Shown here one piece after another: positions 10,001 to 17,853 of a stretch of DNA of 64,000 bases. Under the pieces are notes generated by a model. It ran no database searches and was not told the origin of the DNA. It saw only the letters and a program-made list of their open reading frames with translations. The stretch is taken from NCBI GenBank assembly GCA_963846585.1, contig CAWJWO010000001.1, positions 186,001 through 250,000 of the forward strand, read 5' to 3'. Origin of the DNA: JAAUTT01 sp963846585 (GTDB lineage: Bacteria > Bacteroidota > Bacteroidia > Bacteroidales > JAAUTT01). Made by a program: the position numbers and the translations under genes. The stretch's first letter is position 1; every line of letters begins with the position of its first letter.

Positions 10001-10870
10001 TGATGAAGTTATAAAATAAGTAATAGTATCATTATAAAGATTCTTTTCATATTGATATGTATTAGGGATAGTATCAATCCACACTGTAGGCCCCTGTGCA
10101 TAAAACAGAATATAATCCCCCGGGCTAAATGTGCCATTACTTGCGCTAACCATCATAACAGGAATTTCCTGCGGATCATTAGGAACCTTACCTGAAAATA
10201 TTTCCGGCAACATACTGCCGCCATTTCCGAATATCCTTACATTAGCAGGATCGCTTATACCTATATTTTTAATATCATCATAGGTCATTTTATAAATTCC
10301 TGTCTGGTTTACAAGAAACTTGTACCAATTACCTGTTGATAAAACTGACGTCTTTGGAAATCCTGCAGCATTTTCAACAATATTAATGTCCTTGGCTGAA
10401 ATAGTATCCTGCAATAATTCAAAATACTTTAATCTTTCAATTTTCCCGTTTTGAGGGTTTTTTCTCAATGGTACAAAGAAATATTCAAGGAAAGGCACTT
10501 TACTTTCTTTTCTGATAATGTAATTAATAACTATTGAATCCCCAATTTTTTTTAGGTCCAAATCAGCAGGCAGTTGATCTTCAGGAAATGCTTCATATTC
10601 AGCATGAGAAATTTGTAACTTATATTCAATTAGCTTATCTTTAGATAATTGAATTCGTTTAAAGTAATAGGGCAAATGAGTATAATTATCAATATATACG
10701 GCATTTTCAAAATTCATTAAATCAGGTTTTCCCGTCCTGTTTGATTTAATATTTGCCAACCAATTAATTTCTCCTTTCAATGGTGTTTCCTGTGCTTTTA
10801 AATTGTTATAAGAACATAACAGTATTATAAAATATATAAATATATATTTTTGTAAATATTTTGTAAACAT
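7031..10870 (-). CDS. porU: Type IX secretion sortase PorU (C25 gingipain-type peptidase)
   Basis: A 1279-residue exported protein. It has a signal peptide (ending NNLKAQ), a long N-terminal region, and a C25 cysteine peptidase core with the catalytic His in IMNYTGHGGQ (about H789) and the catalytic Cys in FITATCQMSRFDD (about C822). A C-terminal T9SS sorting domain begins near LPKVFNYPNPMSSYTNF and ends GIYFYHIIV...GTQKLIVIN. PorU removes the C-terminal sorting signal from T9SS cargo and attaches the cargo to the cell surface. It leads the porU-porV-ispF block and is divergent from a PorP/SprF gene. Length, dyad and CTD all agree with the family. Confidence 0.96.
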   Translation of the reverse strand: MFTKYLQKYIFIYFIILLCSYNNLKAQETPLKGEINWLANIKSNRTGKPDLMNFENAVYIDNYTHLPYYFKRIQLSKDKLIEYKLQISHAEYEAFPEDQLPADLDLKKIGDSIVINYIIRKESKVPFLEYFFVPLRKNPQNGKIERLKYFELLQDTISAKDINIVENAAGFPKTSVLSTGNWYKFLVNQTGIYKMTYDDIKNIGISDPANVRIFGNGGSMLPEIFSGKVPNDPQEIPVMMVSASNGTFSPGDYILFYAQGPTVWIDTIPNTYQYEKNLYNDTITYFITSSTGGKRILPASIPSAPPNIDVNAYDGYGYHEADLVNLIKSGRQWYGETFGVQNSYAFTFNFPNLIQNEPVQIKSNVAARSDYSTSFNYFANNNSLGSAFVSGVDVSDPDGTYAGTATYTGSFLTSNNQVNITLTYNNFGDNTAIGWLQNIQLIVRQSLSKSSGPLMFRDYRTVGGGNVAGFSISNAPSGLLVWNVDNINNPKQMQGTYSNNVYTFTASADSLHEYIAFDPQNDFYTPIYLSGSNAIIQNQDIHSLQNIQYVVVTHPDFLAQADSLADFHAQKDHLSTAVVTTDQVYNEFSSGNTDPAAIRNFVKMLYEKSSQLPQFLLLFGDGSYDNKTKVFANGTLNNNFIVTYQSKNSTDQEGGSYVSDDYFGLLDDGETITTGLLDIGVGRLPVTSVNEANNVLNKIKYYYSYKNFGDWRNYICFIADDWIDQPFEPDADSYALTVTSKYPNMNINKIYVDAYPQVSTSSGLRAPAVNSAILSQMNSGSLIMNYTGHGGQLGISNYSILDDADVQSWNNSYYPLFITATCQMSRFDDYSQVSIGELIMLNPTGGGIALYSTTRVTNGGENRTLNSQFFNSAFTGNPSYRLGDMFRITKNNTGISTNKLNYVLLGDPALSLAVPEYNIVTDSINHKVAGVADTLKAYGKITVSGRITDANGSTLSGYNGTLYPAIFDKPDTIVAIDDFQSDGYDNDTVSFQLQQSILYKGKISVKKGAFTFSCIMPRDLNYKYGFGKISYYASDSTTDASGNFQQVVIGGLSTNEDTADTVGPAIRLFMNDTTFRDGGITDQTPTLLALVADKYGINNGENGIGHDIIALLDNNQSNSYILDNYYETDLNSYTAGTVTFKFPQLTLGLHQLEFTIWDNLNNSSQASLNFKVVSGENMVLPKVFNYPNPMSSYTNFVYEENFDGTEQDVTIVIYNTAGKIVRELNTEIIPAGYSSGPMFWDGLDGNGNKINSGIYFYHIIVRSNGQTAISGTQKLIVIN

Positions 10871-10909
10871 GTTAATTAATTTTCAAATTATATCTGGTTA
10901 TAACGTAAA

Positions 10910-10917
10910 CAAATATA
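10910..10917 (-). promoter_or_regulatory. Candidate -7 box (TATATTTG) for porU
   Basis: On the minus strand TATATTTG matches the Bacteroidota -7 consensus TAnnTTTG, 39 bp upstream of the porU start. A clear TTTG at -33 was not found, so this is a weak candidate. Confidence 0.35.
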
Positions 10918-11011
10918 ACTTTATTATGATTTTATAAATACACTGAATTAATAATATCTATTTATATTTCCCGTTATTAGCTTCAGAAAAGTTATTCTAT
11001 ATCAGTTATTA

Positions 11012-11989
11012 ATGATAAAAATACTGTTTTTTTTAGTTGTTTGGCTAATTTTTTCTGAAAATCTCAGAGCCCAAGATCCTGTATTCTCTCAATTTATGTT
11101 TAATCAGGTTTATTTTAACCCATCTTTTGCCGGAACCGGTCAAAGTCCCCGTTTTACGTCTGGATACCGTAATCAATGGCCAGGGTTAGGAAATACTTAT
11201 GTAAGTTATTACGCCTCCTATGATCAATTTGCAGATAAAATTTTTGGAGGAATAGGTGTAATTTTAAATAAAGACGACCAGGGAAATGGCGTTTTTTCGA
11301 CTACCGGAATAAATTTAATATATAGCTACCCTTTTGAAATTAATCGTGATTTAATAGTAAATATGGGACTACAGGGTGGTTTAAATCAAAATATCGTGAA
11401 TTCAAACGGGTTAGTATTTCCTGACCAAAATCCATTTATTATAAACGGCCAGAATGAAATTATCCCAAATCAATCAAATTTCTATCCTGATTTTTCAGCA
11501 GGTATATCTTTTTATTCACATGAACAATATCAGTTAAGTATCGCCGTTCATCATCTGAATACACCTAAAATAATTTCAGGTTCTTCTAATGCTTATACTT
11601 TACCAATGCGTTTTACATTGCAAATGTTAAGCCAGTTTCCCGGGAAACCTGATTATAAAGAAAAATACGACATTATATTTTACCCGGGAATTATGGCACA
11701 GATGCAAAAAGAATATTTATACCTTAATTATGGCAGTAACCTGCAATATAAACAAATTCTTACAGGTTTATGGATAAGAAACGACCTGTTGTTTCATCTT
11801 AATACATTTATTTTCATGGCTGGTTGGGCCTGGTCAGGAATTCATTTAACTTATAGCTATGATTTGTGGTTACCTAAAACTTATCAGCCATCATCAATTT
11901 ATAACTCAAATGAGGTAACATTAATTTACATTTTACAGTATAAAGATTCAAAGAAAAAAAAGAAAGCACTAAATTGTCCAAAATTTTAA
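11012..11989 (+). CDS. PorP/SprF-family type IX secretion outer-membrane protein
   Basis: A 325-residue protein with a signal peptide (MIKILFFLVVWLIFSENLRAQ) and the hallmark PorP/SprF opening DPVFSQFMFNQVYFNPSFAGTG, then YRNQWPGLGNTYVSYYASYDQ, repeated amphipathic strands, and GIHLTYSYDLWLP near the end. PorP/SprF proteins are outer-membrane barrels linked to the T9SS ring or to secretion of particular cargo such as adhesins; the partner here is unknown. It is divergent from porU with 141 bp between them and is followed 158 bp later by gldJ. The lysine-rich tail (KDSKKKKKAL) is common in the family. Confidence 0.92.
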   Translation: MIKILFFLVVWLIFSENLRAQDPVFSQFMFNQVYFNPSFAGTGQSPRFTSGYRNQWPGLGNTYVSYYASYDQFADKIFGGIGVILNKDDQGNGVFSTTGINLIYSYPFEINRDLIVNMGLQGGLNQNIVNSNGLVFPDQNPFIINGQNEIIPNQSNFYPDFSAGISFYSHEQYQLSIAVHHLNTPKIISGSSNAYTLPMRFTLQMLSQFPGKPDYKEKYDIIFYPGIMAQMQKEYLYLNYGSNLQYKQILTGLWIRNDLLFHLNTFIFMAGWAWSGIHLTYSYDLWLPKTYQPSSIYNSNEVTLIYILQYKDSKKKKKALNCPKF

Positions 11990-12032
11990 ATAAAATTACA
12001 GCGCCAAATTAGGAACGGGAAAATAATTTAAT

Positions 12033-12040
12033 TATATTTG
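12033..12040 (+). promoter_or_regulatory. Candidate -7 box (TATATTTG) for gldJ
   Basis: TATATTTG matches the Bacteroidota TAnnTTTG consensus, 107 bp before the gldJ ATG, in the 158-bp gap after the porP-like gene. No clear -33 TTTG accompanies it. Confidence 0.3.
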
Positions 12041-12147
12041 AAATAAAAATATCATTTGCTATGAAATTTCTATGATACCTGAACTCAAAAATTAAAGGTT
12101 TATCATGTAACCACTATAAGACTTTTAAATTTAATATAAATAAACAT

Positions 12148-13662
12148 ATGAAATACAAGGTTGGTTTTCTTTCTTTTTTAGCCGTATTGATCATAATATC
12201 AACATCATGCGGATCTGGAAGCAAAAATAGAAAAGGTGCATCGACTACTACAGGTTGGAAATACAACAATGCGGATGAAGGTGGTTTCGAAGTAAAGGAA
12301 GGTGTTGAACAGCAAACCGGACCCGGATTGGTATTTATCGAAGGCGGTTCTTTTACTATGGGACGTGTAGAACAGGATGTCAATTATGACTGGAACAATG
12401 TTCCGCGCAGGGTAACTGTAGAATCTTTCTATATGGATGAGACCGAACTCAAAAATGTCGACTATCGTGAATATTTACACTGGTTATCAAGAGTTTTTGT
12501 TGACTATCCTGACGTTTATCGTAAAGCTCTTCCAGATACATTGGTTTGGAGAAGTAAAATGGCATATAACGAACCTTATGTTGAATATTATTTCCGTCAT
12601 CCGTCATACAATGACTACCCTGTTGTTGGAGTAAACTGGCTTCAGGCAAATGATTATTGTGCATGGCGCACAGACAGGGTAAATGAACACCTTTTAATAG
12701 ATAAAGAAATTCTTGATACTGATCCTAACCAGGTAGGGGATAATAACTTCAATACTGATGCATATCTGGCCGGACAATATGAAGGCCAGGTTGGGAAAAA
12801 AGGAAAACCGGCAAGCCTTGATCCAAATAAAGAAGACAGAAACGTAAATATGGAAGATGGAATTTTACTTCCAAAATATCGTCTGCCTACTGAAGCTGAA
12901 TGGGAATATGCCGCTCTCGGCCTGATTGGTAATTCATATGATGAAAGAATTTATGAACGTAAAATATATCCATGGAACGGGCATAACCTTCGTAACGACC
13001 AAAAAAGCGTTCGCGGTGAAATGCGGGCAAACTTTGTAAGAGGCCGTGGTGATATGATGGGGGTAGCTGGAGCACTTAACGATGCAGGCAGTATAACTGT
13101 TCCTGTAACATCTTATTGGCCAAATGATTATGGTCTCTATTGCATGGCTGGCAATGTTAATGAATGGGTAATGGATGTATATCGTCCGCTTTCGTTTGAA
13201 GATGTAAATGAATTTAATCCTTTCCGTGGTAATGTTTTTCAAACTCTTGAAAGAGATGAGGAAGGAAATGTTGCCCAAAAAGATAGTTTAGGACGTTTAA
13301 AATTCAGGGATGTTACTCCTGAAGAAGCTGCTCAAAAATGGAGAAATTATAGTAAAGCCGACTATAGAAATTATAAAGATGGTGACTTTGAATCAAGTAT
13401 TGAATACGGAAATGCAGAATCCGATAAAGGACCTGGTTCGCAAAGGATGTATTCACAAAAATCATCAGATATGTCGTCACTTATTAACGATAATGTCAGA
13501 GTATACAAAGGAGGATCATGGAGAGACAGAGCATATTGGTTAAGCCCTGGCACACGCAGATTTTTAGAGGAAGATCAATCTAAAGATGACCTTGGTTTCC
13601 GTTGTGCAATGATTCGTGTTGGCTCACCGGTTGGAGTACCAGGAAAGAAAAAAAAGAGATAA
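12148..13662 (+). CDS. gldJ: Gliding/T9SS lipoprotein GldJ (SUMF1/formylglycine-generating fold)
   Basis: A 504-residue lipoprotein: lipobox IISTSC with the lipidated Cys at about residue 21, then STTTGWKYNNADEGGFE, EQQTGPGLVFIEGGSFTMG, YDWNNVPRRVTVESFYMDETEL, PVVGVNWLQANDYCAWRTDRVNE, YRLPTEAEWEYAALG, MAGNVNEWVMDVYRP and the closing KGGSWRD...DDLGFRC. This order is that of the SUMF1-like GldJ proteins rather than GldK. GldJ is an outer-membrane lipoprotein needed for gliding and T9SS stability in Flavobacterium. The neighbours (murF directly downstream, porP and porU upstream) match a known Bacteroidota arrangement. Confidence 0.92.
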   Translation: MKYKVGFLSFLAVLIIISTSCGSGSKNRKGASTTTGWKYNNADEGGFEVKEGVEQQTGPGLVFIEGGSFTMGRVEQDVNYDWNNVPRRVTVESFYMDETELKNVDYREYLHWLSRVFVDYPDVYRKALPDTLVWRSKMAYNEPYVEYYFRHPSYNDYPVVGVNWLQANDYCAWRTDRVNEHLLIDKEILDTDPNQVGDNNFNTDAYLAGQYEGQVGKKGKPASLDPNKEDRNVNMEDGILLPKYRLPTEAEWEYAALGLIGNSYDERIYERKIYPWNGHNLRNDQKSVRGEMRANFVRGRGDMMGVAGALNDAGSITVPVTSYWPNDYGLYCMAGNVNEWVMDVYRPLSFEDVNEFNPFRGNVFQTLERDEEGNVAQKDSLGRLKFRDVTPEEAAQKWRNYSKADYRNYKDGDFESSIEYGNAESDKGPGSQRMYSQKSSDMSSLINDNVRVYKGGSWRDRAYWLSPGTRRFLEEDQSKDDLGFRCAMIRVGSPVGVPGKKKKR

Positions 13663-13685
13663 TAATTAAATGATTATATTATAAG

Positions 13686-13709
13686 AAAGGGGGTTTATGC
13701 CCCCTTTTT
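13686..13709 (+). terminator. Rho-independent terminator after gldJ
   Basis: AAAGGGGG, loop TTTATG, CCCCCTTT, running into a short T tract, 23 bp after the gldJ stop. The stem is fully paired (8 bp). Confidence 0.8.
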
Positions 13710-13718
13710 GCTTTAATG

Positions 13719-13928
13719 GAAACAGAAGACAGAAGACAGAAGGCAGAAGATGAAAGATAAAAGATAGAAAAAGGACGTGAAAAAGGACGTGAAAGGACGT
13801 GAAAAAAATTAATGATGAAAGATGACAGATTACAAATTGGGTTTATAAGGTTTATAAACACTTTTTACTAACAACCAGCAACTAACAACTGACAACTATG
13901 CACTATGCACTATGCACTAAGCACTTAT
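13719..13928. repeat. Multi-word intergenic repeat block upstream of murF
   Basis: In order: CAGAAGACAGAAGACAGAAG words, AGATGAAAGATAAAAGATAG, three GGACGTGAAA copies, GGGTTTATAAGGTTTATAAA, AACTAACAACTGACAACT, and CTATGCACTATGCACTAAGC reaching within 10 bases of the murF start. Each word recurs elsewhere in the window. No ORF of note. Confidence 0.75.
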
Positions 13929-13932
13929 TATC

Positions 13933-15240
13933 ATGAATGTAGAAGAATTATACGGCCTGTACTCACAATATCCTATAGTAACAACTGATTCCAGAAAAGT
14001 GACAGAGGGGTCAATATATTTCGCTTTGAAGGGTGATAATTTCGATGGTAATACTTTTGCAACAGAAGCTTTACAAAAAGGAGCATGTTACGCGTTTATT
14101 GACAATAAAAAATATCTTTCCGACAAGAGGTGCATACTTGTCGATAATGCATTGGAAACACTGCAAAAGCTTGCAAAATTCCACAGGAGATCCATTAAAA
14201 CCTCAATAGTAGCAATAACAGGGACTAATGGAAAAACAACTACCAAAGAATTAATTCATTCAGTCCTTTCTAAAAAATATTCAGTCCAATCTACACCTGG
14301 TAACCTTAATAATCAAATAGGAGTTCCCCTGACGTTGCTTTCAATGACAAAACAAACTGAAATTGGTGTAATTGAAATGGGAGCCAATCATCCGCATGAA
14401 ATTGAATATCTGTGTAATATTGCCGGCCCTGATTATGGTATCATTACTAATATAGGCAAAGCTCATCTTGAAGGTTTTGGCGGATATCAGGAGGTGATAA
14501 ATGCGAAAAATGAATTGTATCAATACATCTTTAATAATAATGGATTAATATTTTATAATTCTGACAATCCTGTTCTTTCAAAACTTTTGGTTAATTATTC
14601 CAAAAAGTTATCGTATGGTTTAATAAACGGGAATAATTGCAGGGGAATAATACAATCCAATGACCCTTACTTAACCATTAAAGTTAATAAGGTTATTGAT
14701 TACAAATACGTTGATAATTGTGAAATTCAAACTCATTTGTTCGGTGATTATAATGCTGAAAATATTTTAGCGGCCTGCACTGTTGGTATGTTTTTTAATA
14801 TTTCTCTCCGGGAAATACATGAAGCAATTACTTCATATACTCCAAATAATAACCGTTCGCAAATTAAACAAACTAAAAATAATAAATTGATCCTCGATTG
14901 CTATAATTCCAATCCTACAAGTTGCGAAACCGCTATCAGAAATTTTAATTCATTGTCAGGCAAAAATAAAACTATAATCCTGGGTGATATGTTCGAATTA
15001 GGTTCTTATGCAGAAGAAGAACATAAAAAAATCCTTGACTTAATTATTTCTCTTAAAGAATGTTCGGTTTACCTGGCAGGAAATTGTTTCAAGTCATTGG
15101 CACATGAATACAAACTAATTGCTTTTAACACTACTGAAGAGCTGAAAACATGGTTAACTGACCATCGCTTGGTAAATCATTTAATTTTAATAAAAGGCTC
15201 AAGAGGAAATAAACTGGAGTCAATCATCGATATCCTGTAA
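13933..15240 (+). CDS. murF: UDP-N-acetylmuramoyl-tripeptide--D-alanyl-D-alanine ligase
   Basis: A 435-residue MurF. It adds D-Ala-D-Ala to UDP-MurNAc-tripeptide, the last cytoplasmic step of peptidoglycan precursor synthesis. Seen are the N-terminal substrate domain (TDSRKVTEGSIYFALKGDNFDGN), the ATP-binding loop GTNGKTTT at residues 97-104, GNLNNQIGVPLTLL, IEMGANHPHEIEYLCNIAGPDYGIITNIGKAHLEGFG, and the C-terminal LDCYNSNPTSCETAIRNF. Typical length. It follows gldJ in the same direction but is separated by a terminator and a repeat block, so it probably has its own promoter, which I could not define. Confidence 0.96.
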   Translation: MNVEELYGLYSQYPIVTTDSRKVTEGSIYFALKGDNFDGNTFATEALQKGACYAFIDNKKYLSDKRCILVDNALETLQKLAKFHRRSIKTSIVAITGTNGKTTTKELIHSVLSKKYSVQSTPGNLNNQIGVPLTLLSMTKQTEIGVIEMGANHPHEIEYLCNIAGPDYGIITNIGKAHLEGFGGYQEVINAKNELYQYIFNNNGLIFYNSDNPVLSKLLVNYSKKLSYGLINGNNCRGIIQSNDPYLTIKVNKVIDYKYVDNCEIQTHLFGDYNAENILAACTVGMFFNISLREIHEAITSYTPNNNRSQIKQTKNNKLILDCYNSNPTSCETAIRNFNSLSGKNKTIILGDMFELGSYAEEEHKKILDLIISLKECSVYLAGNCFKSLAHEYKLIAFNTTEELKTWLTDHRLVNHLILIKGSRGNKLESIIDIL

Positions 15241-15352
15241 TTAATTACTGATTACTGATTACTAATTACTGATTACTAATGAGTTTATAAGGTTTATAAG
15301 GTTTATAATGTTTATAAAGTTTATAAAGTTTATATGTTTTGGAGTTTATATG
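15240..15352. repeat. ATTACTG and GTTTATAAG word arrays
   Basis: Begins at the murF stop with AATTACTGATTACTGATTAC, then runs through six or more GTTTATAAG/GTTTATAAA copies. Same words as at 13839-13866, 47020-47085 and 53421-53505. Confidence 0.75.
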
Positions 15353-15390
15353 TTAATGGAATTAAAGCTAAATGTTTGGATATTAAAAGC

Positions 15391-15527
15391 GTTTGGATTA
15401 TAAAGTTCGTAGCCGAGGCTTGCGAAGTTTAAAAATCATTCGTAGGGACACGCCTTGTGCGTGTCCTATAGTAAATGACTGAATTTTAAACGAGCGTAGC
15501 GAAGGTTGCGGGCTTAATAATTCAAAC
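15391..15527. repeat. Palindromic element with a perfect inner hairpin
   Basis: The outer arms GTTTGGATTATAAAG and CTTAATAATTCAAAC are imperfect inverted repeats. Inside is GGACACGC-CTTGT-GCGTGTCC (15446-15466), a perfect 8-bp stem. The arms also carry GAGGCTTGCGAA and GAGCGTAGCGAA, words shared with the hairpin elements at 43721 and 49021. It probably folds as a long RNA or DNA hairpin between the convergent murF and cdsZ genes and could serve as a bidirectional terminator, but it has no T tract. Confidence 0.55.
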
Positions 15528-15528
15528 A

Positions 15529-16281
15529 CTAATTGTCATCGACTAAAATACGGCCACAATACTCGCATACAATAATCTTCTTGCGGCTTTTAATATCCAG
15601 TTGGCGCTGAGGTGGTATTTTGTTAAAGCATCCGCCGCAAGCGTCCCTTTCGACAGTAACAACAGCTAACCCGTTCCGGGCATTTCCCCGTATTCTTTTA
15701 TAAGCATTTAAAAGTCGTGGTTCAATAATAAGCTCAATTGAATGAGCTTTGTTAATCAAAGCTTCTTCTTCTTTTTGTGTATCAGAAACAATATCTTCCA
15801 GTTCTTTTTTCTTATTCGTCAAATCCTGCATCCTTTCGTCAAGAGATTTTTGAGCCAGTTCAATCGCAGAACGTTTTTCAACAGACTGTCCCGTAAATTC
15901 CCTGATTCTTTTTTCACAAAGTTCAATTTCAAGTTTTTGGAATTCAACTTCCTTTGAAAGTGATTCAAATTCACGGTTGTTACGAACATTATTTTGCTGT
16001 TCCGTATATTTTTTTATTAACTCATTGGCAGTTACAATTTCTCCTTTTTTACTGTGCACTGCAGTTTCAAGAATTTTTATTTCATCCTGATAATTTTGTA
16101 TTCTGGTTTCCAAACCAGCTATATCATCTTCGAGATCCTGTACTTCAAGGGGCAATTCTCCCCGTAATATTTTTATTTTATCAATGCCCGAATGCACTTT
16201 TTGAAGCTGGTGTAATGCGTTTAACTTGTCTTCGATGGAATATTCCGTTGATTCAGTTGTTTTAATTTTTTCTGATGCCAT
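15529..16281 (-). CDS. cdsZ: Zinc ribbon, coiled-coil protein (CdsZ-like)
   Basis: A 250-residue protein: long coiled coil (about residues 20-185, e.g. LQKVHSGIDKIKILRGELPLEVQDLEDDI) followed by a C-terminal four-cysteine zinc ribbon, CGGC at DACGGCFNKIPP and CEYC at IIVCEYCGRIL. This matches the C4-type zinc ribbon proteins annotated CdsZ in Bacteroidota and DksA-like proteins elsewhere; a regulatory or nucleic-acid-binding role is inferred. It starts 3 bp after the Nif3-like stop, so the two are surely co-transcribed, a pairing conserved in many bacteria. Confidence 0.88.
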   Translation of the reverse strand: MASEKIKTTESTEYSIEDKLNALHQLQKVHSGIDKIKILRGELPLEVQDLEDDIAGLETRIQNYQDEIKILETAVHSKKGEIVTANELIKKYTEQQNNVRNNREFESLSKEVEFQKLEIELCEKRIREFTGQSVEKRSAIELAQKSLDERMQDLTNKKKELEDIVSDTQKEEEALINKAHSIELIIEPRLLNAYKRIRGNARNGLAVVTVERDACGGCFNKIPPQRQLDIKSRKKIIVCEYCGRILVDDN

Positions 16282-16284
16282 ATA

Positions 16285-17382
16285 TTAAAAATAATTAATA
16301 GGATTGGTTTTTACTTTTGTAAAACAGATCGCAAAATTAGAGAATTTTTTCATTAGTAAATCATAAAAAATCTCAAGGGTAAATTGTTCACTCTCAAAAT
16401 GCCCGATATCTGTCAAAATTATTCTCCGGCCAGCTTCGAAAAACTGGTGATATTTAATGTCAGAGGTAACAAATACATCTGCCCCTGCATTTATTGCATC
16501 ATTTAATAAGAATATACCACTCCCTCCGCAAACGGCTATGCTTGAAACCGGGCTTCCACGGAGATTGCTATACCTTATAACCGGAATATTAAACGTTTTT
16601 TTTAATAAATTTAAAAACAATTTTTCGTCCATCGGTTCATTAAAATATCCGATTGCCCCTGCACCTGTATAGGGATTTTTATTTGTTACCGGATATATGT
16701 CATAGGCTACCTCTTCATAAGGATGCGCTTTTATCATTGCTGATATTATTTTATTCTCACTTTGTTTTGGAAAAATAGTTTCAATCCTCATTTCCTTTTC
16801 GGTATGTACCGAATTTATTTCTCCCACAAACGGATGAGCCTTCTCAGAAGCCCTAAACGTACCATTTCCCAAACTGTCAAAACTACAACAATCGTAATTT
16901 CCAATATGGCCGGCACCAGCTTCAAAAATTACATTTTTTACCCGGTCAGCATGATCATATGGTACAAAAAAAACAAGTTTTAAAAGATCTCCGGTAATGG
17001 GCTTAAGTATCCTGATATTCTGAAGTCCTAATTTTTCTGTAATTTTAAAATTTACTCCCATATTAACATTATCTATATTAGTATGGCAACTATAAATAGA
17101 AATATCTTTCTTTAAAGCTTTAACAATTGATCTTGATATATAATTGTTTACGGTAATATTTTTTATCCCGTAAAAAATTAACGGATGGTGCGATATTATT
17201 AAATTGGCATTTAATGCTATTGCTTCGTCTACTACCTGCTCAGTAATATCCATTGCAAGCAATACTCCCGTAACTTCATCAGACAAATTACCTATCTGTA
17301 AACCAGAATTATCATATGAATCCTGGTATGATACAGGAGCAAAATCTTCAATACAACCGGTGATTTCACCTACTGTGGACAT
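16285..17382 (-). CDS. Nif3-like dinuclear metal centre hexameric protein
   Basis: A 365-residue protein of the Nif3/YbgI family (GTP cyclohydrolase I type 2 homologue). Landmarks: YQDSYDNSGLQIGN, LIISHHPLIFYGIKNIT, IYSCHTNIDNVNMGVN, AICGGSG-type segment (VCGGSGIFLLNDAINAGADVFVTSDIKYHQFFEA) and DIGHFESEQ. His and Asp/Glu residues in these segments bind the two metals. The middle insertion (about residues 130-230, CutA/PII-like) is the longer family form. The biochemical role is unsettled. It heads a two-gene unit with cdsZ. Confidence 0.93.
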   Translation of the reverse strand: MSTVGEITGCIEDFAPVSYQDSYDNSGLQIGNLSDEVTGVLLAMDITEQVVDEAIALNANLIISHHPLIFYGIKNITVNNYISRSIVKALKKDISIYSCHTNIDNVNMGVNFKITEKLGLQNIRILKPITGDLLKLVFFVPYDHADRVKNVIFEAGAGHIGNYDCCSFDSLGNGTFRASEKAHPFVGEINSVHTEKEMRIETIFPKQSENKIISAMIKAHPYEEVAYDIYPVTNKNPYTGAGAIGYFNEPMDEKLFLNLLKKTFNIPVIRYSNLRGSPVSSIAVCGGSGIFLLNDAINAGADVFVTSDIKYHQFFEAGRRIILTDIGHFESEQFTLEIFYDLLMKKFSNFAICFTKVKTNPINYF

Positions 17383-17390
17383 GAAATTTA

Positions 17391-17419
17391 GTGCTTAGTG
17401 AATAGTGCTTAGTGCTTAG
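17391..17419. repeat. AGTGCTTAGTG words directly upstream of the Nif3 gene
   Basis: AGTGCTTAGTGAATAGTGCT plus a further copy, ending 9 bp before the Nif3-like start. Read on the coding strand it is CACTAAGCACT..., the same arrangement found just before the murF and MacB-type ATPase start codons. Confidence 0.65.
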
Positions 17420-17442
17420 GTGTCTGTTTAAAAGATTTTCTA

Positions 17443-17781
17443 TTATTGAATATTTTCTTTCAGTTCCAGCAACACTTTTTTAACTTCCTGAAGGTTTTTT
17501 ACAATTTCAAAGTTATTTTGGACATCATCTTTGTTTTCCTTAAGTTTCATTTCTGCACCTTTTAGGGTTAATCCACGTTCCTTTACCAGATGAAAAATTA
17601 AATGAAAATTATCAATGTCTTCCTTAGTGAAAAAACGATTCCCCTTCTTATTTTTTTTTGGCTTGATTATATCAAATTCTTTTTCCCAAAAACGAATTAA
17701 GGAAGTTTTAACGCCAAACATATCAGCAACTTCCCCAATAGAATAGAATACTTTTTCAACTTTTTTTTCTTTATAGGGCAT
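17443..17781 (-). CDS. MerR-family transcriptional regulator
   Basis: A 112-residue protein with an N-terminal MerR winged helix-turn-helix (FYSIGEVADMFGVKTSLIRFWEKEFDIIKPKKNKKGNRFFTKEDIDNFHLIFHLVKERGLTLKGAEMKL), then a short charged coiled coil probably for dimerisation. There is no effector domain and no cysteine cluster of metal sensors, so its signal is unknown. It follows the LysM/M23 gene by 72 bp on the same strand, an arrangement seen in Bacteroidota. Confident for the family, not for the target. Confidence 0.9.
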   Translation of the reverse strand: MPYKEKKVEKVFYSIGEVADMFGVKTSLIRFWEKEFDIIKPKKNKKGNRFFTKEDIDNFHLIFHLVKERGLTLKGAEMKLKENKDDVQNNFEIVKNLQEVKKVLLELKENIQ

Positions 17782-17853
17782 ATTTCAATGTTTAACAAAA
17801 TTAAGTGCCGGCCTTAAGTTAAAAAATTTATTTTATAATTCAATATAAAGCAT

